64,000 nt of DNA from Diphasiastrum complanatum (taxonomy: Eukaryota; Streptophyta; Lycopodiopsida; Lycopodiales; Lycopodiaceae). Shown here one piece after another: positions 32,701 to 41,181 of the stretch. The position numbers and the translations under genes are program-made. The stretch is taken from contig CM055096.1 in the NCBI GenBank assembly GCA_029204225.1, positions 44,685,967-44,749,966 on the forward strand, read 5' to 3'. Under the pieces are notes generated by a model. It saw only the letters and a program-made list of their open reading frames with translations. It was not told the DNA's origin and did not search any database. Within the stretch, counting starts at the first letter, position 1. Each line of letters begins with the position of its first letter.

Positions 32701-34774
32701 TTTGCAGTCACTGAATGCTCGTTCCAGAGCGCTTCTGATGCAAAAGTTGGATAGAAGTGGAACAGCAACTGGGTATGTTGACCTTTGTCCATGCCTTGTT
32801 CTATTTTCTTGTGTCTTTTCATTGAATAAGAAATTGTTGGAATATATACTTGTAAAATTCTTCACTCTAAGATACTTTTCAAGTATCTGAACCCATGGAT
32901 TGCATTATTCCAAACCTCAAAGCAATGCAAGATCTCTTCAAGAAGTTTTTCTAACACCATGTCTTCAAATTGTCCTGCTGCAGAGCTATTGGTGCAATAG
33001 CCCCTAGTCCCATTGCTGCTCCGTCACCTGGTCTACTGGGTGCTACCGTCCCTGGAATAACTCAAGCTGTGGCGCCACTAGTATCAACGCCAGTGATTGG
33101 TCAAGCTCTCCCTGGAGTGACACTTGCTGGAATCCACAGCCCAGGAGTAACTGCACCTGCATTAGCTCCCGCAGCTCAACCTTTTGGAGTGCCCAGTCAA
33201 TACCTGCAATTGAAAAATATGTTTGATCCCAAGACAGAGGTATGCATTAGTTGGTGCATTTCTTGTTAATACATAACTTTGCAACTCTTGCAGTGTTTTT
33301 TTGTTGCTTTTCCTTCAATGTATCCTGATAATTTGATTTCTTTTTGACAGACGGAGCCAGACTTTGATTTGGATATCAAAGATGATGTACAAGACGAGTG
33401 CTCAAAGTTTGGCGTGGTGAAACACATTTATGTTGACAAGTAAGTGGGGCTCGATTTATACTTTTATAAAGTTGCTAGGTTGAATTGTTTGCTAGAAGAT
33501 TTTGAGATTAGACTCCTGGCTTCATATGGTCGAGGCATTTCATTAGAAAACTGCAAAGGACTCACTAAATTAAAATTTGCACTACTAACTCATAGGCATG
33601 CTGATCGCCAACATATGATTTGCCTCCAGGGACTCTTGGTTTCTAGCTGAAAAGTACATCATGCTCAACCAAGTTTCAAAATGCGCCTTGCAACGTGGCC
33701 TTAATTCTAACATTTGTGGTTTGGCTATAATATGTGGGACAAACCTTTTCCTATCTTAATGATTGAGCTTTTTGGTTCTTTACTATGATGTAGGAGGCGA
33801 GCCCAACTGGGCCTAGCCTCTTACATTATTTACAGATTGACATTCCACGGGTTTCCTTCTGTGAGCCACTGGTAAAACGTGTGCCTGCCTTTGGATGTCA
33901 TTGAGCTGCAAGAAAAGCTCTTTGGTGTTTGCTCACCTTTATATGTTCCTTGCAGTGTTGTGAAGATTGGCTGGCACAGTGCTGCTTTATGTAACTCCTG
34001 CAAGAACCATGTTAGAGTGAGTATTAGATTTAAATAGTAGAGTAGATATAAATATCATGTTGGTATCCCACCCTTTCAGCTTTCTGGACTGGCATTAGTA
34101 TGATGTCCATGAAAGTCAGCGGATGAACTTTTCAACAAAAAGATGTAATGTAGCAATGGGCGTACTATAATTTTATTGGTTTGCAAGCCAATAAAAACTC
34201 CCTTTTCACAGGTTTCATTTCTTGAATGTGCAGAGGACTGCCCATTGCCGGTTATCTTACGGCGGGAAGCTATCAATCATTTCAAAATTTGCCCTGTTCT
34301 ATCTACTGCCTTTGTATTCTCAAGTGTGGCATGATTGTTTGATTCCATGAGTAAGCTGTGTATAATATATACTCAGGTTGATGGACAGGGTAATGCGATC
34401 TGGGTGTGGCAGCTTATGGTTCCATTAGTCATCAGCAACTACTATTTTTCTGCGTATGTATCCTATAGTTTGAGCTATCAGTGACCATCAGTTCTGACCA
34501 CAAAAAAATTGAGTGCTTGCTTGCAGGAATAGTGCTGGACATGTTTATCTTCGGTTTGACGGCATCACAGCTGCAATGAATGCTCAACGTTCTCTCCACG
34601 GACGCTGGTTTGCAGGAAAGATGATCACAGCAACTTTTATGGTATGTTATTTCCTTTCCAGTGACACCCTGATTGTAAGCTGAATAGCTGAATTTGGTTA
34701 TTGACAAAGTTTTGTGTATATGTTGTATGCAGACACCCCTTGCATACCAGACAAAGTTTCCAGAGAGCAGATGA
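17284..34774 (+). CDS. RBM39: RBM39/CAPER-alpha (CC1-like) splicing factor, 13 coding exons
   Basis: Exons: 17284-17876, 18177-18273, 18434-18490, 18929-18984, 30795-31026, 31891-31977, 32139-32216, 32504-32587, 32708-32772, 32984-33239, 33351-33439, 34527-34641, 34733-34774. All are GT-AG, phases agree, and the total is 1,851 nt for 616 residues. Residues 1-220 are very rich in Arg, Glu and Asp with few RS dipeptides. RRM1 (about 224-303) has RNP2 VFAYQI and RNP1 SKGVGYIEF. RRM2 (about 327-402) has LYVGNL and KGFGFVQY. An Ala/Pro/Gly-rich linker (about 450-520) leads to a UHM-type RRM (about 524-610) with [10 protein letters not shown]. The family acts in the nucleus as a splicing factor; its UHM binds ULM peptides of U2AF65/SF3b155-type partners. 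The RRM1 codons are split by the 11.8-kb intron 4. Domain order and length are normal. The gene symbol follows the animal orthologue. Confidence 0.95.
19885..20660. mobile_element. Candidate non-autonomous element with GTTCCGGAACG-rich ends
   Basis: The left end holds GTTCTGGAACG and GTTCCGGAACG (about 19900-19930). The right end holds CGTTCCGTTCCGGAACGGGC (about 20634-20653). Outside them GTTCAAACCTTAG (about 19867) and GTTCAAACCTAAG (about 20658) look like duplicated flanks. The interior shows no ORF. Inverted ends are imperfect. Confidence 0.35.
20688..21540 (+). repeat. CGGACG-rich dispersed repeat, copy 1
   Basis: Order of parts: GC-rich block with GGACGCGCGTCCGGACGC, the phrase CGCCTCAGGGGTGCGTCCG, a T-run/A-run, TCCCACATCCCCAAA, a poly-C tract (about 20851-20875), ATTATCAGAG, GTCTGGCAC and CCTGCCCCCTC. 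It continues to GATGAACTTCAACAGCTTAG, where a 110-bp segment is tandemly duplicated (AACCACAAGACC at 21344 and 21454). The same order of parts recurs at 25072-25610. A double TTTAGGG lies at about 21160. Confidence 0.7.
22275..22303. repeat. (CT)n microsatellite
   Basis: Short CT dinucleotide tract between the first CGGACG repeat and the BED fragment. Confidence 0.9.
22466..22620 (-). pseudogene. hAT transposase N-terminal BED zinc finger fragment
   Basis: The minus strand reads [18 protein letters not shown] then [19 protein letters not shown]. This is the BED-type finger (Trp, CxxC, His) that opens many plant hAT transposases and binds DNA. The rest of the transposase does not follow here. 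The same segment, about 90% alike by eye, starts the fuller hAT copy at 29183-29340. In both copies a (GA)n tract sits directly upstream of the Met codon. Confidence 0.7.
22615..22676. repeat. (CT)n tract upstream of the BED finger ATG
   Basis: Dinucleotide tract; on the minus strand (GA)n runs straight into ATGGCCGCTCGTCCC. Confidence 0.95.
22680..23277 (+). other. Low-complexity Pro/Ser-rich stretch before LINE RT
   Basis: C/T-rich plus-strand sequence, open in two frames, encoding Ser/Pro/Leu-rich low complexity. One frame runs on into the LINE RT. It may be an eroded 5' part of that LINE or merely an open frame caused by C/T composition. No domain seen. Confidence 0.35.
23278..24135 (+). 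pseudogene. LINE (non-LTR) reverse transcriptase relic
   Basis: RT motifs in order: [20 protein letters not shown] and [20 protein letters not shown]; motif [15 protein letters not shown]; motif [21 protein letters not shown]; then a one-base frame shift near 23815 and motif [10 protein letters not shown] (from about 23846); then TYLGVLFSG in yet another frame (about 23990). The protein would copy element RNA into DNA at the target. The catalytic Asp residues survive, but at least two frame shifts kill the ORF. Sequence to 24582 may be an eroded C-terminus. Sense orientation matches the host gene. Confidence 0.85.
24136..25071. other. LINE-derived tail and unassigned intron sequence
   Basis: An open plus-strand stretch to 24582 follows the RT without a clear motif. 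GGAGACTGAGCAACAAGGTGG (24588) and GGAGATTGAGTAGCAAAGTA (about 24702) mark an imperfect ~113-bp duplication. The remainder is AT-rich. Confidence 0.4.
25072..25610 (+). repeat. CGGACG-rich dispersed repeat, copy 2
   Basis: Same parts and order as 20688-21540: CGCCTCAGGGGTGCGTCCG, T-run/A-run, TCCCACATCCCCAAA, poly-C (about 25257-25277), ATTATCAGAG, GTCTGGCAC, CCTGCCCCCTC, then CCCCGGATGAACCTCAACGA and ACTAATCACTTATGC. It contains a 22-bp perfect palindrome at 25094-25115 made of GTCCGC/GCGGAC words. It is in direct orientation to copy 1. Confidence 0.7.
25618..25674. repeat. Near-perfect 28-bp-arm hairpin with TTTAGGG units
   Basis: Left arm 25618-25645, a single central base 25646, right arm 25647-25674, one mismatch. 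Each arm contains CCCTAAACC, a telomere-type unit. The sequence could fold as a cruciform or RNA hairpin. Confidence 0.85.
25675..26239. other. GC-richer sequence downstream of hAT transposase
   Basis: It contains imperfect repeats of [18 protein letters not shown] and CACGTGGGG (25730-25890), for example CACTGTGGGGGAGCAG at 25731 and 25816, and GTGAGAG repeats (25945-26020). This is probably the 3' flank or subterminal part of the hAT element; no terminal inverted repeat was confirmed. Confidence 0.4.
26240..29330 (-). pseudogene. hAT-superfamily DNA transposase, intron-bearing, near full length
   Basis: Minus-strand blocks in order: BED finger [21 protein letters not shown] (about 29290-29210); Pro-rich stretch; DUF659 region with [20 protein letters not shown] and [11 protein letters not shown] (about 28690-28560); [20 protein letters not shown] and [19 protein letters not shown] (28365-28270); [14 protein letters not shown] (about 28020); [18 protein letters not shown] (about 27850); WWESYG (about 27260); the hAT dimerisation block [17 protein letters not shown] (about 27110-27060) and [11 protein letters not shown]. 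An acidic/basic tail follows (26693-26240). The family cuts and pastes its element with an RNase H-fold catalytic core. A stop after TTPKG (about 27915), one in the BED region and further frame changes indicate decay, though some gaps look like introns. Terminal repeats not identified. Confidence 0.85.
29183..29340 (-). other. BED-finger segment of the hAT copy, shared with 22466-22620
   Basis: The minus strand reads [14 protein letters not shown], then the CPFC...RVRAH finger. A TAG directly after RVRAH interrupts this copy. The duplicated segment ends on both sides at comparable points: a (GA)n tract upstream and TGCGAGTCCGACCCAC downstream. Confidence 0.7.
29335..29390. repeat. (CT)n-(CA)n compound microsatellite
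   Basis: CT tract 29335-29360 passing directly into a CA tract 29361-29390. Confidence 0.95.
29435..29475. repeat. Short telomere-like CCCTAAA run
   Basis: CCTAAACCCTAAACCC at about 29432, then ACCCTAAACCCTAAACTC at about 29458. Two short interstitial stretches. Confidence 0.8.
29610..29750. repeat. (CA)n and (CT)n microsatellites
   Basis: CA tracts at about 29612-29635 and 29644-29680, then a pure CT tract 29687-29750. Confidence 0.95.
29850..29995. repeat. CGGACG-rich dispersed repeat, copy 3 (GC block only)
   Basis: Dense GTCCGG/CCGGAC words: GGGTCCGGACGGTCC, GACGCGTCCGACCCCGCGTC and CGGGTCCGGGCGTCGGACGC. It resembles the GC block of the copies at 20.7 and 25.1 kb, but the flanking parts are not recognisable. 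Confidence 0.5.
31200..31480 (-). pseudogene. Copia RNase H C-terminal scrap in RBM39 intron 5
   Basis: The minus strand reads [40 protein letters not shown] and CIADLLTKP, then a stop and [14 protein letters not shown]. This closely matches the copia element at 48.6-48.8 kb ([18 protein letters not shown]). The relic lies antisense in the intron and includes the start of an LTR-like TTCACACTCCTCAAAAGA stretch. Confidence 0.8.
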
Positions 34775-35440
34775 TCTCGAGAGAGTATTTGGTGTCGCCA
34801 ATCCCTTGGGTCACAAATAAGCCAGGCTTTTCTTGATTGATCTGCTCAGCTGTATGAATAAGCTATTATATTGCTATTTGGGCTCCAAGGTCATTTGAGC
34901 CTATCTGCCCAATCAATCTGAATTTGGAAGTACACCAAGTCACTCTTGTCCCTTGAATGTAACTGCACATTGTTTCTTATATTTTCATGGAATTTTCTCC
35001 TGAAGAGTGCATCGAGGGTTTGCAAGGGAATTAATGCTCTTGCATAAGGCCAACTAATGGAAACTCGTCATCTCAAGTATTGAACAGTTTCCTCATGCTA
35101 GATTGAGGATTGTGTTATTTTTTACATTCTATTTATTTGTGATGTTTCGAGGAACATAAAGATTTGACATAATTTTTTTTTTTAAGGAGAGAATTTTGTA
35201 GTCCACTTTCCTCTTTACCTGTCTGGAAGTGTAGTTTGATCACGTTGGTTTACTGTTCTGTGATGCTCTTGCATTAGCGTTGAACCTGTGGGGCTTCGGT
35301 ATTTATTTGGAAGCTTTACTTTTGTCAATCTCAATATTCTCACTTTGGACCTGCTGAAGTTGCTCTCTGGGGAACTGAAACGGAAGGATGGAGTAGGGCA
35401 GGAGAATAACACATTGGTGGAGTCAAGTTGAATCATGAAC
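34775..35440 (+). other. 3' UTR and downstream flank of RBM39
   Basis: Directly follows the TGA. No ORF or repeat of note; a poly-A-signal-like GAATAAGC lies at about 34857. The transcript end cannot be fixed. Confidence 0.4.
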
Positions 35441-35845
35441 ATTTGGCAAATGATGCCTACTAGCCTCTTATAAGTTCCCTTGTACAGATACTGACATTCC
35501 CCACTTGTCAAATTCATAAGCAAATGCTCAGCTGTCCTGTGTCTTTCAGTGCAACCTTCAAAACACAATTTGCCTCTGAATGAAATAATTTCACCTTGGA
35601 AATATAGATGTAGAGTCTGAATATTGATAATGATGATGTTAGTGCAAAGCAATATCTTTACAAACAAGTAATTGTTTGTTGATGGGTGAGTGCAAATGTA
35701 AACAGATTCCAGAAAGAAAACTCTCTTATAAGACCCTTGTACAAATACTGAAAATTTCCCATTTCTCAAATTCATAAGCCAAGTGCCTAACCCCGCTTTG
35801 TCTTTCAGTGCAACCTGCAGAAACCCAATTTGCCTCTAAATGGAA
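35440..35845. repeat. Direct duplication, ~265-bp period
   Basis: CTCTTATAAGTTCCCTTGTA (about 35464) recurs as CTCTTATAAGACCCTTGTA (about 35724). Matching TTCATAAGC, TGTCTTTCAGTGCAACCT and CAATTTGCCTCT follow in both. A minus-strand ORF of 186 codons (35215-35775) spans part of this, with no family resemblance. Confidence 0.7.
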
Positions 35846-36719
35846 AGAACATCAACTCTCAAATCAAGAAAAGAATCAGGCTAATATTACAGGGTAACAA
35901 ATCTTGTAATATTCTCATTTTCTTTCATTCCATTACAGCACACTAGAATGTACTTACGCTCATCATGAATAGGATTAAAGTTGATCGAAATCAAAAGCCA
36001 TTATTCTAATAGTAGATTTTGGGTGTCAACCTAATATATTGTTGTGGTGTGCAGCACAAGCTTCCTTTTGGGGAGTTTTACAAAAGTGTGCCATCTCAAG
36101 CACCTTTTGAGAAACTGTAATTCGTCTCGAATTATCTTCAATCTATGCCCTTCACATGCATGCTCTTCATATCATATGTACACGAAGAGATTCACAAATA
36201 TCGATTATATTTGATTGTAAGCAAGATATGATAGGTCAAACAAGTGGGGTTTGTTTGGATGAATATAATAAATTATCTTTGTTTTTTTATGGTCATCCAC
36301 TCTAAAAAGTCCTCCAATACCATCAGCATGACCTCCAATATTTCTTTTAGATATGGAGTATTGTGGTGGATGATTTGTTGAGGTGAAAGTTTGCCTGTGT
36401 GAAGCATTGAATTATTCCTGGACCAACTCTCTCACCACACTGAATTATTCCTGGACCAACTCTCTGACCACATTATTGATTGCGAAGATTATAATCCAAA
36501 ATTTCAACTCTCAGTCAGTATTTTGAAGCTAATGAATGGTAAACAGGTTATGATTTGCCAAACATTGGGTTTTGTTCCAATTTAGATGAGATTTGGGGTG
36601 GGAGTAGAAGAAACTTCTTGTTTTTATTAATAAAAGATGGGAAAACCCATCAGAGTACAAAGGATTGCATGTTGAAAGCGTAAAAGCCATAAGGCGAATT
36701 GAGATATTGTACAGCTATA

Positions 36720-37554
36720 ACAAAGCAACAATCTCACAGAGAGTATCTACATAAAGCCTATTGCTTGGTTAAGTCGCTAGTGCAGGAAGCTGTGAAGTAG
36801 CCGTTCCTGCAACTACGGCATGTCGAAGTATTGCAAGTGTCTGAGTGCGTTGTAAAGTCATAGAAACTTGTTGACGATAATAAGCCGTAATGATAGATAA
36901 AGGTGAGGCACTATGTCCTTAAAGTTTCGGTGCAAAACCTGCACAAGATTATAGAAAATCATCGAATTTCTTATGCAGGCATCCATATGTTTCCAAAGCA
37001 AAAGGAATAAAGTCTTCTTTAGGAGTGCAATGTGAATTATCTCGTTCTTTATCTAGAGCTGCATGAGAAGCAGCGGCACCCTGAGTAGTTGAAGCACGAC
37101 GAAGGAGGTCAGGCCGTGAAGGATCAGCAACAACAACATCCCCAAGCATGCGGATTCCCTCGCGCGAAAGAACAAGATCAACTCGACGCCGAGGCGATTG
37201 TGAATCAGACACAGAAAAGATGTGGGTCTGCTCCCGGACAACATGAAAGCCGCACTCATGTGCAATAGATGCCAATACGTCACGAATGGAATCATAAGTC
37301 GCAGTGCGCTCTCCGCCAGAAGGGCAACGCATGAGATGAGTGCCAATAGGATCAACAGGGTGACCACAAGAACATTTTGTCAAACCAGCCAGCATTGGAT
37401 GAGGGAGACTCAACCTAACTCGAAGAGTGGTGAGAAACAACTTTGAAGAAAGGCGCAAGTGTGGAACAACAGGGCATGCAACAAGCCAAGCACCAGCACC
37501 TTTTATATCTGTCTGAAAATCGTGGAAGAGCCAGCAAAAGTTCATGACACACAA
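36720..37554 (-). pseudogene. LINE C-terminal domain with zinc motif and restriction-like endonuclease-like block
   Basis: A 201-codon minus-strand ORF (36949-37554) contains GAGAWLVACPVVPHLRLSS, a CxC-x9-H-x3-C motif (from KCSCGHPVDPIGTHLMRC), then RRRVDLVLSREGIRMLGDVV and VADPSRPDLLRRAS, and KEDFIPFALETYGCLHKK. After the stop, frame-matching LSIITAYYRQQVSMTLQR and ATSQLP continue to about 36730. Such tails follow the RT in a group of plant LINE-like ORFs. A Cys/His knuckle ahead of an R-x-D...D-x-x-x-A-D block resembles the PD-(D/E)xK restriction-like endonuclease of some non-LTR elements. The endonuclease reading is my inference. No RT remains next to it. Confidence 0.6.
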
Positions 37555-39051
37555 TATGAATCCTTAGTTGGTTTTTAGCTGATCAATCTTTACATGCCAA
37601 CTTTTAATCCTAGAGGTAATTTTGCTAATGTGATCTGGCAGCTTTTCAAACTAGAATTAGTTTCTTGTGTGCAGATCAATCTTTGTCTGTCGATTTTTTA
37701 TCCTAGAATTCAATCTGTATTTGACAAGTTTTTAATCTCAGAAATCATTCTTAACACTGTTGATTAGTTTCTATTTATCAAATTTTCATCCTAAAATTAG
37801 TTATGTCCTGATCTAGATGCCCACGTTTTTGTCAAAGTTTATGTTTCTCTGACTTTGCTATGAATCTAGAATGGTTGTAACAAGGTCTATGCACAAAAGA
37901 GCAGAGATTGAAAGACAAATTTCGGAAAGAGATTTTCTATTCATGGACTCCCAAGCAGAGATGTCAAAGTTAGATTTAAGTAGAACTATTGTGTTACTGC
38001 ACTGTGGGTCCTATTAGTGGATAAAGACTAGTTGGCCTCGCCACGAGGTGAGTCGGCAGGACATGTGTCTCGTCAACGGCAACCTGGGCCATGCATGGGT
38101 TGCCATAGTGAAAAACTATATGTACAGTGTATTTTTGTTTTGAGAAATACATTTGCTACGTGAGCTTCGAGTGGAGAGTGCTTTCTGTTTGTGTTATTGT
38201 GTTGCATGATCTGTAATCTTGTTTGGAGAAAATTCTAAGTTGGTATGAAAGTCATACATGGAGTGTACACACTATAGTGTAGCCGTTGAAGAGAGCTTCG
38301 GGAGAAGAGTTTTTCGAGAGTTTGGGGTTTACGATGGGTAGAAAGTGAAAAGTGGTGCACAATTTCTAACATACGGAGGCTTTCCAAGCTCGGAACTGTG
38401 AATGGATTCGGAGACATGTGTTGTCAGCTGAATCAAAACTTTAGCCAAACGGAAATATGAAATTTCGTAGGAAGGCTGCTTGGAGTTTGTGATCGATGCG
38501 CAATCAATTCTCGACTGATTGATGAACAGATTGAAGCATCAAGGAGGTGTGCAACTGCAAGAAAAAGCCCAGAGAAGAGTCAAGAATAGGCTCTGAGCAG
38601 AAGCTATTTTTTGAGCAAGGGTTTTTTCTCTCCATAGTCACGACAGAATCAAGTGTTGTAAAGCTATAGATGTGGGCGCCCTAGTGCAAGGAAAACTATT
38701 CCCAATGGTCATGGAAGGCCATGCTGGAGATAGAGCGCTGGATCAAATGTGAGCAGGCGCAAAAATCCCATCCATAGCTTAAAAGCTCCAAGGATCAAGC
38801 AGAAGTAGGAGGAGGAGGGTCGCGACCAACCCCGCATGCAACCAGGGGGAAGGAAGCTGTAGTGCTCTGAAGCTGCCAGCGCATTTAGGAGAGAGTATAA
38901 ATGCTCAAATTTGCTTAAAACCATTGGATTGAGAGGGCATGTTCCTCAACGAAGAAGGAGAAAGCAAACCAAGCCCACCAAAATCTAGCTTGGTATTTTT
39001 TATGATAGAAGTTTGTAAGTGAATCTCACATGTGTGGAGGATGTTCCCACG
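37555..39051. other. Intergenic, probable eroded retroelement
   Basis: No gene. At 38235-38260 TTGGTATGAAAGTCATACATGG follows a stretch that reads like a plant LTR end, reminiscent of a decayed initiator-tRNA primer site, but too weak to call. Confidence 0.3.
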
Positions 39052-39778
39052 TGTGGAGAATTGTAAAGTAAATAAAAATGTTTGATATAGGGGTCTCATA
39101 GAATTTCATAGTCAAGCATCTAGGTGTAGGATGTTGATAGGACCAAATTTGGCATAGTGGCAAATTATCCATTTCCACTTGTAATGCCACTATTTAGCCA
39201 AAATAGAGTAAGAGGCTAAACTCGTGCCAATTAGAGTGTAGACAAGTGTAATACTTATGTTTGATGAAATTTAAGAGGTCCACTAGGATTTAGAGGTGGA
39301 ACCTTAAGGGGTCCAATAGAATTTGAGGTTTGCTTAAAAATGGTCCAATAGAATTTAGAGGTGAATGGATCAATGGTCCAATAGGATTAACATGTGGCAA
39401 AAATGTGGTCCAATCATAGTTAAGCATAGTGGTAGCTCGTGGATCTACTAGTATCATTGTACTTCTCATTTGGATCTAATTGATTTTGAGATTGAGTGGA
39501 TTTTGTGAGTAATTGGTTTTCTAGCTTTTTCTCTCTACCCAAGAGCTCATGATGATTTTCTCTCTCTACCCGAGGAGAGCAGCTTGAGATAATTTTTGGA
39601 ACACTTCCCACACATGTGAGTGAGAGTTGGAAGTGATTGAATGCATGTAGTAGTGTGTTTTTGCCATAGAATCAAAGATAGATCTTGAATCTCAATCTAG
39701 TCTTGATCTTGGTGCATCTACACACCTTAGGAGATCACAAGTACATGTTGTGGACAGTCCACACGTGTGAATTCAACA
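39052..39778 (+). mobile_element. Relic LTR of the copia family (solo or truncated)
   Basis: Aligns along its length with the LTRs at 45144-45850 and 48827-49562: starts TGTGGAGAATTG, ends CACACGTGTGAATTCAACA. It shares GGTCCAATAG repeats, the pair of CTCTCTCTACCCGAG-type words and the AATGCATGTAGTAGTGTG block. The flanks (CCACG, AAGAA) do not match, so no target duplication; no primer site follows. Confidence 0.7.
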
Positions 39779-40734
39779 AAGAATTCATCACTTTCATTTG
39801 TTATATGTTTGTTGCTATTTTACAAAGATTTCAAAGGTGACTCAGGACCTTCGACATGACACCAAAATCATGTCATTTGGACATATTTGCCAAAATTGGC
39901 TATTTTAGGCTAGTGGTGCCCTAAAATTGGGTCCTAAGTCCTAGAGAGAGGAGAGAGAGTCATCTCTTTACCTATATCAGGATGAATCTCATGGAGAATT
40001 AGGTTGAAGAAACTTATGTACTATTTCATTGAGATGAATAGATCATTGTCAGTGTTTCTTCCTCCTTTGTGAGCATTGTTGTGTGTATTGTCTTCAAGCT
40101 CTTGTGTATGATCTTAGGTGCTTTCCCAAAGTGGTAGGCTATTGTTGTAGGGCTGGTATGATGCTATTTTTGGCCGCCCTCAGTACCTTTGAATAGTTTC
40201 TTGAGTTCTTAGAATGCTTGTTCAAGTTCTTGTGCATCAAAGGTAGCATTAGGATGCTTTGCCATTTCTAGCTTTTGTAGCTTGTTGTGCAAAGATCTTA
40301 GCCAAAACATTTGGGATCTTAAGTCCATTTAAGGTCCACTTTTTTCATAGATTTGAAATCTAGATTAAGGCACTAGTGTTGTTACCAGTCGCTATTGGAA
40401 AAAATTTGTTCCGTTGGAGATTCTACAAAAGTCACAGGACCGTGAAGATAGATGGCCGACTCGACAGTCAACATTTAGATCGACATTTGACGACGATCGA
40501 CTCTAGCAGCTTCGACAATTAGCGAGTTGAGTGTTTTTGATGGGTCAATCAGAGTGGCTTTGATGATTGTCAACTCGAAGTATGTCGAGCTGATACCTAT
40601 TTACGATTTTCATGTACTAGAGTCACTCTCCTGATCTCAAATTTAGTATTGCAGGCTAAATGAGGCATATGTCAAGCCCAATCTATCTAATAGAATATTT
40701 CATATTAGACAGTTTGGTACTACTGTTAAAGAAA
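39779..40734. other. No gene recognised
   Basis: AT-rich sequence between two LTR relics. A short GTCGA-rich stretch lies at 40440-40600. No coding signal. Confidence 0.35.
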
Positions 40735-41102
40735 TGTTGAATTTCACATGTGTGGAACAGCCCAAAAATGTGTTTGATCTCCTAAGATGTAGGTGATTGC
40801 ACAATTGATCAAGCATAGATTGAATTCAAAGATTTAACTCACAAATCTAAGCAAGTGAAACATGCATATATCACTCTCAAAAGTACATTCACACGAGTGA
40901 GAGACGTGTAATGAAAAAACTAAGTAAGAAACAACCTTTCTCTCGGGTAGAGAGAGAATCCAACAACAAAAACTCGAGTAGAGAGAGAACTAACATGATT
41001 ATGACTATTTTCCACACGTGGGAACATGCTCCACACGTGTGAGATTTTCATACTTGCAAGAACTTGTAAAATATTCAAACTAGATTTTGCCAATTTTTAA
41101 CA
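40735..41102 (-). mobile_element. Copia-type LTR, minus orientation (368 bp)
   Basis: The plus strand runs from TGTTGAATTTCACATGTGTGG to CAATTTTTAACA, giving TGTT...AACA ends. It carries CTCTCGGGTAGAGAGAG-type words, CCACACGTGGGAAC and CCACACGTGTGAG, as in the family LTRs, but it is shorter and diverged. On the minus strand a purine-rich TTTTTGAGGAA precedes its start, and copia coding relics lie upstream, so it is the 3' LTR of a minus-strand element. Confidence 0.6.
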
Positions 41103-41181
41103 TTCCTCAAAAACTAGCTTGATGAGATACTAGATCCAGCAAGAAACTTGTGAAACTTGTTGAGTGGATCCTTTGGATCCT

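Noticed and set aside
33955-34016. Possible extra exon in RBM39 intron 11 (bounded by TTGCAG and a TGAGTA-like sequence)
   Set aside because: Joining 33439 directly to 34527 restores the conserved UHM sequence [13 protein letters not shown]; the candidate would interrupt it.
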